NCBI GenBank assembly: GCA_963836265.1
Contig: CAWIIO010000008.1
Span: 1 to 64,000 of the forward strand
DNA: 64,000 bases
DNA from: CAIWHR01 sp963836265
GTDB taxonomy: Bacteria > Pseudomonadota > Gammaproteobacteria > Burkholderiales > Casimicrobiaceae
Direction of reading: 5' to 3'
This document shows positions 1 through 7,987 of this stretch, in pieces. Within the stretch, counting starts at the first letter, position 1. Every line of letters begins with the position of its first letter. Under the pieces are notes generated by a model. The model saw nothing but the letters and a program-made list of their open reading frames with translations, ran no database searches and was not told the origin of the DNA. The translations under genes were made by a program, and so were the position numbers.

Positions 1-83
1 GTGAACACGTCCATCACTACCAACACCCAGTGACTGCGTAGGAGAATGGATTCGCAGCGGAAGAGGTCGGCGCTCCACAGGCT
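1..83 (-). pseudogene. Transposase fragment, cut by window edge and by an IS
   Basis: Read on the minus strand this stretch encodes an internal transposase piece with the motifs LWSADLFRCESILL and SHWVLVVMDVF. It matches, nearly residue for residue, the catalytic-core region around LWSVDLFRCESILL in the integrase-core transposase at 24422-25519. It runs off the window start and stops at about position 83, just before the terminal repeat of the IS at 86-1269. The missing amino-terminal part is not found beyond that IS, so the insertion was accompanied or followed by a deletion. Confidence 0.7.
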
Positions 84-85
84 AT

Positions 86-1269
86 TGTGCTCCGCAAAAA
101 CTCGATTCCGCTCGACCTGAGCTGGTGACGCGGCTATTGGCCGGCTGTGGCATCATCGCAGCGTGGTCGTTCTGCTTCGCATCGTCCTTCGGTTGCTAGC
201 CGACCTGGTCGGGCTGATCGCGCTCTCGGTCAGACCCCGGCGGGCCATCGAAGCCGAGAACTTGGTGCTGCGTCGTCAGTTGGCGCTCTTCAAGGAGCAT
301 GAAACCCCGGCGCATCGATGCCGCGACGCGCGCGAGCCTGGCCTTGCTGTCGCAGTTGTGCGATTGGCGCTCTTGCCTGGTGGTCGTCCGTCCGGAAACC
401 GTGCTGCGCTGGCACCGAGCAGGCTGGCGACTATTCTGGCGCTGCAAGTCGCGACCGGGCCGTCCGCCGATTCCTCTTGAACTGCGGCAACTCATACGGC
501 GCGTGGCCACCGAGAATCCGCTGTGGGGCGAGGAGAGAATTGCCAATGAGCTATTGGTCAAGCTCGGGATCCGGGTCTCACCGCGTACCGTGCGCAAGTA
601 CATGCCAAAGCCACCGCTGGGTCGCCCGCGCGGTGATCAGCGTTGGTTGACTTTCCTGCACAATCACGCCAAGGCGATCGTCGCATGCGACTTCTTCGTC
701 GCGGTCACGGCGACATTCCGACTGTTCTATGTCTTGGTTCTGATCGAGCACGGCTCGCGTCGGCTGGTGCACTTCAACATCACCCAACATCCGACCGCGG
801 ACTGGACGCTGCAACAGCTGCGGGAGGCGATCGGCTGCGGGAACGCTTATCGATACCTTCTCCACGATCGCGACAGGATCTTTGCGAGAAGCTTGGACGA
901 ATCGATCAGGAATCTCGGGTTGACCGTGCTCAAGTCACCGCCGCATAGCCCCAAGGCCAACGCGATCTGCGAGCGCGTGATCGGAACGATTCGACGCGAG
1001 TGCTTGGATTGGTTGATTCCGCTATCGCAATCCCACTTGCGATGGATCCTAAAGTCCTGGGTGGATCATTACAACCACGGACGCCCACACATGGCGCTGG
1101 GTCCGGGCGTCCCCGACCCTTCATCAGAGGTGGCGCGCCCTCCGGCTCAGCTATCCCGGCATCGAATGGGCGGGCGCTTGGTGCTGCGCGTCAAATCGAT
1201 AGTGGGCGGCTTGCATCACGAATATTCGCTAGCGCCCGCAATGGCCTGATCGAGTATTTGCGGAGGACA
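86..1269 (+). mobile_element. Insertion sequence with integrase-core transposase (copy A)
   Basis: The element is bounded by imperfect terminal inverted repeats: TGTGCTCCGCAAAAACTCG at 86-104 and, on the opposite strand, TGTCCTCCGCAAATACTCG ending at 1269. A second IS of the same family at 40581-41813 has TGTGGTCCGCAATAATTCG-type ends, which supports the boundaries. The length is about 1184 bp with a single transposase reading frame, frameshifted here. No clear target duplication is visible. It separates a transposase fragment on the left from a TonB receptor gene on the right. Confidence 0.75.
163..1249 (+). pseudogene. Integrase-core (rve) transposase, frameshifted
   Basis: DDE transposase of the IS3/IS481 superfamily. 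The N-terminal part, with AENLVLRRQLALFKE, is read from 163, while the rest, starting at KPRRIDAATRAS, continues from 299 in another frame. The intact paralogue at 40661-41758 has both parts in one frame (ENLVLRKQLASYIERGVKPRRVD), so a net loss of a few bases near 295-300 broke this copy. The core keeps ACDFFVAVTATF (first Asp), LLHDRD (second Asp) and CERVIGTIRRECLDW (Glu). Programmed frameshifting cannot be excluded, but no slippery run is obvious at the junction, so decay is the simpler reading. Confidence 0.75.
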
Positions 1270-1286
1270 CCCATTTATCCTATAAC
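1258..1286 (+). promoter_or_regulatory. Possible hybrid promoter made by the IS end
   Basis: A TTGCGG hexamer at 1258-1263 lies inside the right terminal repeat of the IS. After exactly 17 bases comes TATAAC at 1281-1286 in the flanking DNA (5 of 6 to the sigma70 -10 consensus). The -35 match is weak (3 of 6). Predicted transcription would start near 1293, just ahead of the TonB receptor gene. This is a sequence-based inference only. Confidence 0.4.
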
Positions 1287-1335
1287 ATTTTTGTCCACGG
1301 TCATGCCTCGCCGCGCCGCTACGGGATCCCGCGCC

Positions 1336-3450
1336 ATGTCGTCGCCGCGTCGCTCGCGCTCTTACCCGCCGTTCTCGGCGTGGGCCTCGGCGTGCCTCGC
1401 GCTGGGCGCGTCGGCGGCGGTTCGCGCCGAAGAGCCCGCGCCGGCACAGCTCAATCCGATCGTCGTCACGGCGACGCGCACGGCGGAACGCGCCTTCGAG
1501 CTGCCGGTCGCGATCGACACCGTCGGCGCGGAGCAGATCCAGCGGGGACAGCTGCAGATCAACCTGTCGGAATCCCTGCAGCGCGTGCCCGGGATGTCGA
1601 TCCAGAGCCGCTGGAACTATGCGCAGGACCTGCAGCTGTCGATCCGCGGCTTCGGCGCGCGGGCGAACTTCGGCGTGCGCGGCGTGCGCCTCTACCAGGA
1701 CTACATTCCGGCGACGATGCCCGACGGCCAGGGTCAGACCGGCAGCTTCAGCCTCGTCTCGGCGCAGCGGATCGAAGTGCTGCGCGGGCCTTTCTCGTCG
1801 CTCTACGGCAATGCGGCGGGCGGCGTCATCTCCGTGTTCACGGAGGACGGACCGGCTACACCCGTGCTCAACGGCCAGCTGATCGGCGCCAGCTATGACA
1901 CCTGGAACGGCATTCTCAAAGGCGAGGGGCAGTCGGGCTCCGTCAATTACGTCGTCGCGGCGAACGACTTCACGACAGGAGGCTACCGCGATCACAGCGA
2001 GGCCTCGCGGACGATCGGTAATGCCAAGCTCAAGGTCACCCTCGGGCCGGATACGACAATCACGGTGGTCGGCAACGACTTCGACCAACCGGACGCCCAG
2101 GATCCGCTCGGCCTCACCCGCGCGCAGTGGGAGGCGAACCCCCGCCAGGCCGATCCGGCGGCCGTGCTGTTCGACACGCGGAAGAGCGTGAACCAGACGC
2201 AGGGCGGCGTCACCGTCGAGCAGCGCCTCGCCGACCGCGCCGATATGCGCGTTACTGGCTACGTCGGCTCGCGTACGGTCCGCCAGTTCCTCTCGTTCTC
2301 GGGAATCGGAGCGGCCTCTTCGGGCGGCGTGACTGACCTCGACAATACCTACGGCGGCGTCGACGGACGCCTGAGCTATCGCTTCACGTTCGCCGACAGG
2401 CCGGGTACGATCACCGTCGGCGCCGATTACGAGACGCAGCGGCAACAGCGGCGCGGGTTCGTCAACAACAATGGTACGCTGGGTGACCTGCGGCGAGACG
2501 AGATCGACACGGTGAGCAACACCGACGGCTATGTGCAGCTCGAATTCTCGCCGTGGGATCCGATCAGCCTCTTCGCCGGCCTTCGCTACAGCGATGTCCG
2601 CTTCGATTCGTCCGACCGATACGTCACCGCGCAGAATCCCGACGACAGCGGTTCGCGCCACTACAGCGACGGCATGCCGGTGGCAGGGGTCGTCTGGCAC
2701 GTGACCGAGTCGCTCAACGCCTACGCGAACTACGGGCAGGGCTTCGAGACGCCAACGTTCACCGAGCTCGCGTACCGCCCGGTCGGATCCGGCCTGAACC
2801 TCGCGCTCGAGCCTTCGCTCAGCGACTCGTACGAATTCGGGCTGAAGGCCCTGCTGCCGCGCTCGCAGCGTGTCAATCTCACAGCGTTCAATACCGACAC
2901 GTCGAACGAGATCGTGATCGACACGGCGACCGGCGGCCGAACCAACTACAAGAACGCGGCGAAGACGCGGCGCCAGGGAATCGAGGCGGCGTGGCAGGGC
3001 GAGCTCGGCGCGGGCTTCGCGGGCTACGCGTCGTACACGTATCTGTCCTCGAAGTTCACGACGGCCGCAGCGACCGGCTCGCCGCCGCAGCCCGTGCCCG
3101 CAGGCGCGCATCTTCCGGGCGTCCCGCAGGCGAACGCGTACGGGGAGCTCTCGTGGTCGTATCCTTCCGCCTGGGGCCTCAATGTGGCGCTCGAGGTGCA
3201 ATACGCGGGCAAGATGTACGTCAACGATCGCAACACCGATGCCGCGCCGGCGTACACCATCGGCAACGTGCGGGTCGGCCTCGAGCAGCGCGCCGGCGCG
3301 TGGCTTCTGCGCGAGTTCTTCCGCCTCAACAACCTCGCCAACGTCAACTACGTGGGCTCGGTGATCGTCGGTGACACGAACGGCCGCTACTTCGAGCCCG
3401 CGGCGACGCGCAACTACCTGATCGGAGCCAGCGCCAGTGTCAGCTTCTGA
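1336..3450 (+). CDS. TonB-dependent outer-membrane receptor, PqqU/YncD-like
   Basis: About 704 residues, close to the length of E. coli PqqU (YncD), the outer-membrane importer of pyrroloquinoline quinone. From recall the resemblance is strong and colinear: INLSESLQRVPGMSIQSR, NYAQDLQLSIRGFGAR, PATMPDGQGQT and EVLRGPFSSLYGNAAGG in the plug, and NGRYFEPAATRNY near the C-terminus. The protein ends in Phe, as outer-membrane barrels do. The frame is open far upstream into the IS. The ATG at 1336 is preferred because it gives a normal signal peptide (MSSPRRSRS, hydrophobic core, cleavage after AVRA); ATG 1303 is the alternative. The cytochrome b561 gene overlaps its end by 14 bp. A PQQ-dependent dehydrogenase lies 1.8 kb downstream, which fits PQQ uptake; a metal-chelate substrate is the main alternative. 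Confidence 0.85.
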   Translation: MSSPRRSRSYPPFSAWASACLALGASAAVRAEEPAPAQLNPIVVTATRTAERAFELPVAIDTVGAEQIQRGQLQINLSESLQRVPGMSIQSRWNYAQDLQLSIRGFGARANFGVRGVRLYQDYIPATMPDGQGQTGSFSLVSAQRIEVLRGPFSSLYGNAAGGVISVFTEDGPATPVLNGQLIGASYDTWNGILKGEGQSGSVNYVVAANDFTTGGYRDHSEASRTIGNAKLKVTLGPDTTITVVGNDFDQPDAQDPLGLTRAQWEANPRQADPAAVLFDTRKSVNQTQGGVTVEQRLADRADMRVTGYVGSRTVRQFLSFSGIGAASSGGVTDLDNTYGGVDGRLSYRFTFADRPGTITVGADYETQRQQRRGFVNNNGTLGDLRRDEIDTVSNTDGYVQLEFSPWDPISLFAGLRYSDVRFDSSDRYVTAQNPDDSGSRHYSDGMPVAGVVWHVTESLNAYANYGQGFETPTFTELAYRPVGSGLNLALEPSLSDSYEFGLKALLPRSQRVNLTAFNTDTSNEIVIDTATGGRTNYKNAAKTRRQGIEAAWQGELGAGFAGYASYTYLSSKFTTAAATGSPPQPVPAGAHLPGVPQANAYGELSWSYPSAWGLNVALEVQYAGKMYVNDRNTDAAPAYTIGNVRVGLEQRAGAWLLREFFRLNNLANVNYVGSVIVGDTNGRYFEPAATRNYLIGASASVSF

Positions 3451-4015
3451 GAGCGAGGAACGCTACACGCGGACGGCGATCGCGCTGCACTGGCTGATCG
3501 CGCTGCTGGTCGTCGCGCAGTTCGCGTGGGGCTGGTGGATGCAGACGATCCCGAAGCAGCCGCCGGGGATCCGCGCGGATGCGTTCAACCTCCACAAGTC
3601 GGTCGGCCTCACGATCTTCGCGCTGATGGTGCTACGACTCGCGTGGCGGCTGCGCCATCGCGCGCCACCGCTGCCGCCGATGCCGCGCTGGCAGGCGGGC
3701 CTCGCGCGCTGCACGCACGCTGCGCTCTACGCGGCGCTGCTGATCCAGCCGCTGGCGGGCTATCTCGGCAGCGTGTTCAGCGGCTACCCGGTGAAGTACT
3801 TCGGGATGACGCTGCCGGCGTGGGGGATGAGGCACGAGGCGCTGAAGGACCTGCTCTCCGGCGTGCATCTCGCCGTGAGCTGGATCATCGCGGCGCTCGT
3901 GCTGCTGCACGTCGCGGGCGCACTCAAGCATGCATGGATCGAGCGCGACGGCTTGCTCGCGCGGATGGGACTCGGGCGGTTGCCCGCGGCGCGGCCGGAC
4001 CTAGGGAAGCTCTGA
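3437..4015 (+). CDS. Cytochrome b561 family membrane protein
   Basis: A 192-residue, four-helix di-heme b-type cytochrome. Conserved histidines lie in ALHWLIALLV (helix 1), LHKSVGLTIF (helix 2), GVHLAVSW (helix 3) and LLHVAGALKH (helix 4). Such proteins pass electrons between the quinone pool and periplasmic partners. It starts at GTG 3437, inside the end of the receptor gene, so the two are translationally coupled. The last codons (GKL, stop) coincide with the sequence GGGAAGCTCTGA that looks like the end of an IS5-type element, so the native C-terminus may have been replaced by IS sequence. Its electron partner is not known; the downstream Rieske protein or quinoprotein dehydrogenase are candidates. 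Confidence 0.85.
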   Translation: MSASESEERYTRTAIALHWLIALLVVAQFAWGWWMQTIPKQPPGIRADAFNLHKSVGLTIFALMVLRLAWRLRHRAPPLPPMPRWQAGLARCTHAALYAALLIQPLAGYLGSVFSGYPVKYFGMTLPAWGMRHEALKDLLSGVHLAVSWIIAALVLLHVAGALKHAWIERDGLLARMGLGRLPAARPDLGKL

Positions 4016-4395
4016 AAATCTCCTTGCATATCTGCGGGCTGTGGCTAAGTTGAAGCCAACGGATTGCACGGAGGACCGATGAGAAGCAGAGCAAGAAAAG
4101 CGGCGGCTGCTGAATCGGGGACCATCGTGGATGCGACCATCATCAGTGCGCCCAGCTCGACCAAGAACGAGACGAAGAACCGCGATCCCGAGATGCAGCA
4201 GGCCAAGAAACACGGCCAGTGGTACTTCGCGATGAAGGTACACATCTGCGCGAGCAAACAGGGCTTCGTGCACAGCCGTAACGGGACGAGCCGGCGAGGC
4301 GGACATTACAATGCTCGATGAGCTGCTGCATGGGCGAGTGCGCGAGCTCTACTGCGATCAGGCGTACTGCCTGCTCGCGTTGACGCGTCGTCCCG
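4006..4395 (+). pseudogene. IS5-family transposase remnant
   Basis: The stretch begins with GGGAAGCTCTGAAAATC, which resembles IS5-family ends. It carries recognisable pieces of an IS5 transposase: IVDATIISAPSSTKN, RDPEMQQAKKHGQWYFAMK, and, after a frame change near 4295, DITMLDELLHGRVRELYCDQAY. Both the amino-terminal domain and the C-terminal third are missing, and no matching right end is seen before the Rieske gene. It is a dead relic between the b561 and Rieske genes. Confidence 0.75.
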
Positions 4396-4591
4396 TTGGA
4401 TCGGAGGCGCGGTCGGGCTCGGCCCGTCCGGCGACCGAGTCGCCCGGACACCCGTGCACATAGGGACTTGCAACCGTTCCCCGGCGGGAGCAGCATGTAC
4501 CGCCTGCGCCCACGAATTCAGGGGAGCCAGCGGTGCGAGTCTCGATGAGACCGCAGCTCAACCGGAATCGACTCTCGAAAGGAGCTGCACG

Positions 4592-5197
4592 ATGTCGAAG
4601 TTCAGCCAAGAACGACGGGACGCGCTGAAGTCCACTTGCAGGCTCGTAACGGTGACGGCACTTGCGTCGGGGCCCGGCGTGAAGGCGTTCGCGGCCGGTG
4701 GTGCGATGCCGCTTCCGCAGTCCAAGGGTGTGCCGCAGGTCGGCGACACCTTCGTCTTCTCTGCTGGCCCGAACAAAGGCAAGGAGGTCATGGTCGCCGA
4801 CGTGGCTCTCGATGCGCGGCCGCTGATGGCGGTGGCGAAAGATCCGAGCACGGGCAAGCTGGAAGAAGACGCCGGAGAGAACGATCACGCCACCGTACTT
4901 CTCTACAGGGTGGCGCCGGATAGCTATCCGGCCGACATGAAGGGCGACACGGTGGAGGGCATCTCGTGCTACTCGGCCGTGTGCACCCATCTCGGCTGCT
5001 TGCTCTCCGACTGGGACGCGTCGGGAAAACTGTTCAAGTGTCCCTGCCACGATGCGACTTTCGATCCCGTGAAAGAGGGACAAAACATTAGCGGGCCGCA
5101 CGTACGCGAAATTCCGCATATCCCCATCAAGGCAGTGGGTGGGAAGCTGGTGGTGGCTGCCAAGCCCACGGGCTACATCGGCGTGAAGAGAGGTTGA
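4592..5197 (+). CDS. Rieske [2Fe-2S] protein with Tat-like leader
   Basis: A 201-residue exported Rieske protein. The leader ERRDALK followed by a hydrophobic stretch resembles a twin-arginine signal, as expected for a folded Fe-S protein. The cluster-binding motifs are CTHLGC (Cys131, His133, Cys136) and CPCHDATF (Cys150, Cys152, His153), so both ligand pairs and the stabilising disulfide cysteines are present. The start ATG 4592 has an AAGGAG box 8 bases upstream. It is followed after 48 bp by the PQQ-dependent dehydrogenase, so the two are probably co-transcribed and the Rieske protein may accept electrons from or near that enzyme. It is not part of a cytochrome bc1 operon here. The exact partner is inferred from position only. 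Confidence 0.85.
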   Translation: MSKFSQERRDALKSTCRLVTVTALASGPGVKAFAAGGAMPLPQSKGVPQVGDTFVFSAGPNKGKEVMVADVALDARPLMAVAKDPSTGKLEEDAGENDHATVLLYRVAPDSYPADMKGDTVEGISCYSAVCTHLGCLLSDWDASGKLFKCPCHDATFDPVKEGQNISGPHVREIPHIPIKAVGGKLVVAAKPTGYIGVKRG

Positions 5198-5245
5198 AGC
5201 TTTGTAGCGGCGCAGTATCAGGAGACACTTTAGCTAGGAGGCGAA

Positions 5246-7000
5246 ATGGGCACGACAAAGAGAGCTTTGCTGGGCGTAGTCGCATCGGCTCCGCTCCTGC
5301 TGGCGATTGTATCGGGACCTGCGTTTGGCCAAGCGGACGCCTCCAACCGGCCCTTCCGTCCGGTCACGGCGGACATGTTGAGCCGTCCGCCTGCTTCGGA
5401 CTGGCTTCAATATCGTCGCACCTACGACGGACAGGGTTTCAGCCCGCTGGGAAAGATCACGAAGGCGAATGTCAGCAATCTGGTGCCGATCTGGGAGTTT
5501 TCGACCGGTTTGACGAAGGGCCACGAAGTCGTTCCGATCGAACACGACGGAGTGCTCGTGGTCTCCGCCTCGTACAATGTGTTCTTCGGGTTGGACGCGC
5601 GCAGCGGCAAATTCCTCTGGAAGTACGAGCGCGACCTTCCGGACAAGGCATTGGCCGTCGTTTGCTGCGACGTGGTCAACAGGGGCGGCGTCTTCTACGG
5701 TGACAACGTCTACTTCGGCACCATCGACGCACACGTCATCGCGTTGAATGCCAAGACCGGCAAAATCGTCTGGGATACGAAGGTTGCGGATTACTCCGAT
5801 GGCATCACGATCACCGGCGCTCCGCTGGTCGTGAAGGGCAACATCATCACCGGGATGACCGGAGGCGAATTCGGCGCCCGTGGACGGTTGATCGCCCTAA
5901 ACGCCGAGAGCGGAAAGATCGTCTGGACCACCTACACGATCCCCGGACCCGGCGAGCCCGGCAACGACACCTGGGGCGGCACGGACACTTGGAAACGCGG
6001 CGGTGGAACCACCTGGACCACAGGCGCGTACGACGAAAAGCAGAACCTGATTTTCTGGCCGACCGGCAACCCCGGCCCATGGAACGGATCGGTTCGCCCG
6101 GGTAAGAACATCGGCACCTCGTCGATCATTGCCTTCGATGGCGACACCGGCGCGATCAAGGCCCAGTTCCAGTTCGTGCCCCACGACATGTGGGACTACG
6201 ACAACATCGCGCAGCCGATGCTGGTCGACTTCACGAAAGGCGGCACGAAGGTCGAAGGACTCTTCCAGTCGCAGAAGAACGGCTACGTGTACCTGGTCGA
6301 GCGCACCAACTTCGGTCCCGGCACCGTCGAAAACATGAAGTTCGTCTACGGCGAACCATTCATGCCGATCACGGTGTGGAAAGACCTGGACGCGACGGGC
6401 CACCCGGTCTTCGACCCGGAGAAGGACCCGACGAGCGGCAAGCTGGTCGATGTGTGCCCGTCGTTCCTGGGCGGCACGAACTACATGGTTCCCTCCTACG
6501 ACCCCGGCAGGAAGACGGCGTTCATTTCGGGCAACTACTGGTGCGAAACGCTCAAGAGCCTTCCGCCAGAGCCCTGGAAACCGTATGCCGCGTACGTGGC
6601 GGCCGAGTTTCACATGCACGTTCAGCCGGGGATCGACGGTGCCGGCGGCTTCGTGAAGGCGATCGATGTCACCACCGGCCATACGAAGTGGACGCATGCG
6701 ATGCCTGACGCGAACTGGGGTGGCCTGATGTCGACCGGCGCCGGGTTGGTCTTCGGTGGCGGTACCGACACCCGCGAACTGTTTGCTCTGGACGAGGATA
6801 CGGGCAAGGTGCTCTGGAAGCACCGCGCGAACTCGGGCTTGGCTGCCGCCCCGATCACCTATGAGATCGACGGCCAACAGTATGTTTGCTATGTCGTTGG
6901 CTTCGGCGGCGCGATTCCGATCTGGTCCGGCGAGATCAAGGACAAGTATTACCAGAACACGCCGCAGGGCGGTGTGGTCATGGTGTTCGCCCTGAAGTAG
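5246..7000 (+). CDS. PQQ-dependent alcohol dehydrogenase, lanthanide-type signature
   Basis: A 584-residue periplasmic quinoprotein with an eight-bladed propeller (W-motif repeats such as TGKIVWDT, TGKVLWKH) and a signal peptide cut near PAFGQA. Active-site features seen: the vicinal disulfide Cys140-Cys141, Glu208 in GGEFGARG, the TGNPGPWN loop with the metal-binding Asn, and catalytic Asp317 in WDYD. The second Asp of WDYD (Asp319), two residues after the catalytic base, is the family marker for lanthanide rather than calcium in XoxF/PedH/ExaF-type enzymes. No cytochrome c domain is fused, so a separate electron acceptor is needed. A strong AGGAGG box precedes ATG 5246. A hairpin follows the gene. 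Substrate (methanol, ethanol or another alcohol) cannot be told from sequence. Confidence 0.9.
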   Translation: MGTTKRALLGVVASAPLLLAIVSGPAFGQADASNRPFRPVTADMLSRPPASDWLQYRRTYDGQGFSPLGKITKANVSNLVPIWEFSTGLTKGHEVVPIEHDGVLVVSASYNVFFGLDARSGKFLWKYERDLPDKALAVVCCDVVNRGGVFYGDNVYFGTIDAHVIALNAKTGKIVWDTKVADYSDGITITGAPLVVKGNIITGMTGGEFGARGRLIALNAESGKIVWTTYTIPGPGEPGNDTWGGTDTWKRGGGTTWTTGAYDEKQNLIFWPTGNPGPWNGSVRPGKNIGTSSIIAFDGDTGAIKAQFQFVPHDMWDYDNIAQPMLVDFTKGGTKVEGLFQSQKNGYVYLVERTNFGPGTVENMKFVYGEPFMPITVWKDLDATGHPVFDPEKDPTSGKLVDVCPSFLGGTNYMVPSYDPGRKTAFISGNYWCETLKSLPPEPWKPYAAYVAAEFHMHVQPGIDGAGGFVKAIDVTTGHTKWTHAMPDANWGGLMSTGAGLVFGGGTDTRELFALDEDTGKVLWKHRANSGLAAAPITYEIDGQQYVCYVVGFGGAIPIWSGEIKDKYYQNTPQGGVVMVFALK

Positions 7001-7025
7001 CCTGTTCGGATCGCCGACCGAAGGG

Positions 7026-7055
7026 GAGGCGGAAAGGCGAAAGCCTTGCCGCCTC
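7026..7055 (+). terminator. Hairpin after the PQQ dehydrogenase gene
   Basis: A long inverted repeat starts with GAGGCGG and ends with CCGCCTC; inside it AAGGC pairs with GCCTT around a GAAA loop. It lies 26 bp after the stop codon of the dehydrogenase. The T-run that follows is weak (TCTGTCAGTTT), so it may be an imperfect intrinsic terminator or an mRNA-stabilising hairpin. Confidence 0.6.
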
Positions 7056-7195
7056 TCTGTCAGTTTCGTGCGGGTTGGCCGACGCCGCGGCAACGCCACG
7101 CAGGTCGTGCACAGGGGGCACGGGGCGGTCGGGACGGCGCCCGAAAGAAACTGTGCCAAGCCCGGCTGACATGCCGGGTAGAGCAAAGCGCGAGT

Positions 7196-7987
7196 CTATT
7201 CGCCGGCGCAGCGGAAGCCCGAGAACGTGCGCGCCCTGTTAGCGACATCGAAGCCGCGAATCGAGACGCGCATGCTCTTGGCCGAGGTGAACCAGGAGCC
7301 ACCGCGCATTGCTACGTAGATCGGGTCCTCGGGCTTGTACGGATCGTTGGTGAACTCCCAGACGTTGCCGAGCATGTCGTAGAGGTGGAAGCCGTTGGGC
7401 AACTTCGTGGCCACCTCGTGCGTTCGGCCACCGCTGTTGTCCCGGTACCAGGCGATCGCGTCGAGGGTGCCGTAACGCGCCGCTGGGTTACCGCCACGGG
7501 CAGCGTACTCGTACTCGCGCTCGGTGGGAATTCGCATTCCGATCTCGGTGCAGTATCTCAGCGCGTCGCCCCATTTCACGCGCTCGACGGGTAATTGGTC
7601 ATGGCCTTGGTGGAAGCTTGGATTCTTACCCATGACGCGCCGGTAGGCGGCCTGCGTGACGAGGGTCTGTCCGATCCAGAAGCCCTTCGCGATCGTGACC
7701 TCGCGCTGCGGAACCTCGTCGCTGTCGCAAAGGGTGTCGCCCGGCGAGCAGCCCATCATGAATTTGCCCGGAGGAAGCCAGACGTACGTGAGCCCATCCT
7801 TGGGATTGACCATGGTGGTCAACGCCGGCGTATTGGGATCGGTTGCAGCGGCTGATTGCGCCGGCGCGTCGTCCGCGGAGAAAGCAGGGCGAGTCGAATC
7901 GGGTTGCTCCTGCGCCGGGAGCGCCCGGGCGAGCATAAGCGCCGATGCGGCAGCGGCTGCAGCTGATCGAAAAGACGCACGTTTCAT
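7196..7987 (-). CDS. Secreted SUMF1 (formylglycine-generating-enzyme fold) protein
   Basis: A 263-residue protein with a signal peptide (MKRASFRSAAAAAASALM, cleavage near ALPAQ) and a SUMF1-type domain from about residue 75: GLTYVWLPPGKFMMG, VTQAAYRRVMG, RIPTEREYEYAARGG, LYDMLGNVWEFTNDPY, AMRGGSWFTS, SGFRCAGE. The reactive cysteine pair of true formylglycine-generating enzymes (CxxxxC before the AAR motif) is replaced by MRVSIRGFD, so it is unlikely to activate sulfatases. The fold is also used in ligand-binding and other non-oxidase proteins. ATG 7987 was chosen because the leader begins there. It converges on the PQQ dehydrogenase. Its role is unknown. Confidence 0.8.
   Translation of the reverse strand: MKRASFRSAAAAAASALMLARALPAQEQPDSTRPAFSADDAPAQSAAATDPNTPALTTMVNPKDGLTYVWLPPGKFMMGCSPGDTLCDSDEVPQREVTIAKGFWIGQTLVTQAAYRRVMGKNPSFHQGHDQLPVERVKWGDALRYCTEIGMRIPTEREYEYAARGGNPAARYGTLDAIAWYRDNSGGRTHEVATKLPNGFHLYDMLGNVWEFTNDPYKPEDPIYVAMRGGSWFTSAKSMRVSIRGFDVANRARTFSGFRCAGE

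Noticed and set aside
1216..3201. A 661-codon open frame on the minus strand across the PqqU-like receptor
   Set aside because: It is antisense to a clearly conserved receptor gene, is rich in Arg and Ala as expected of GC-rich shadow frames, and shows no motif.
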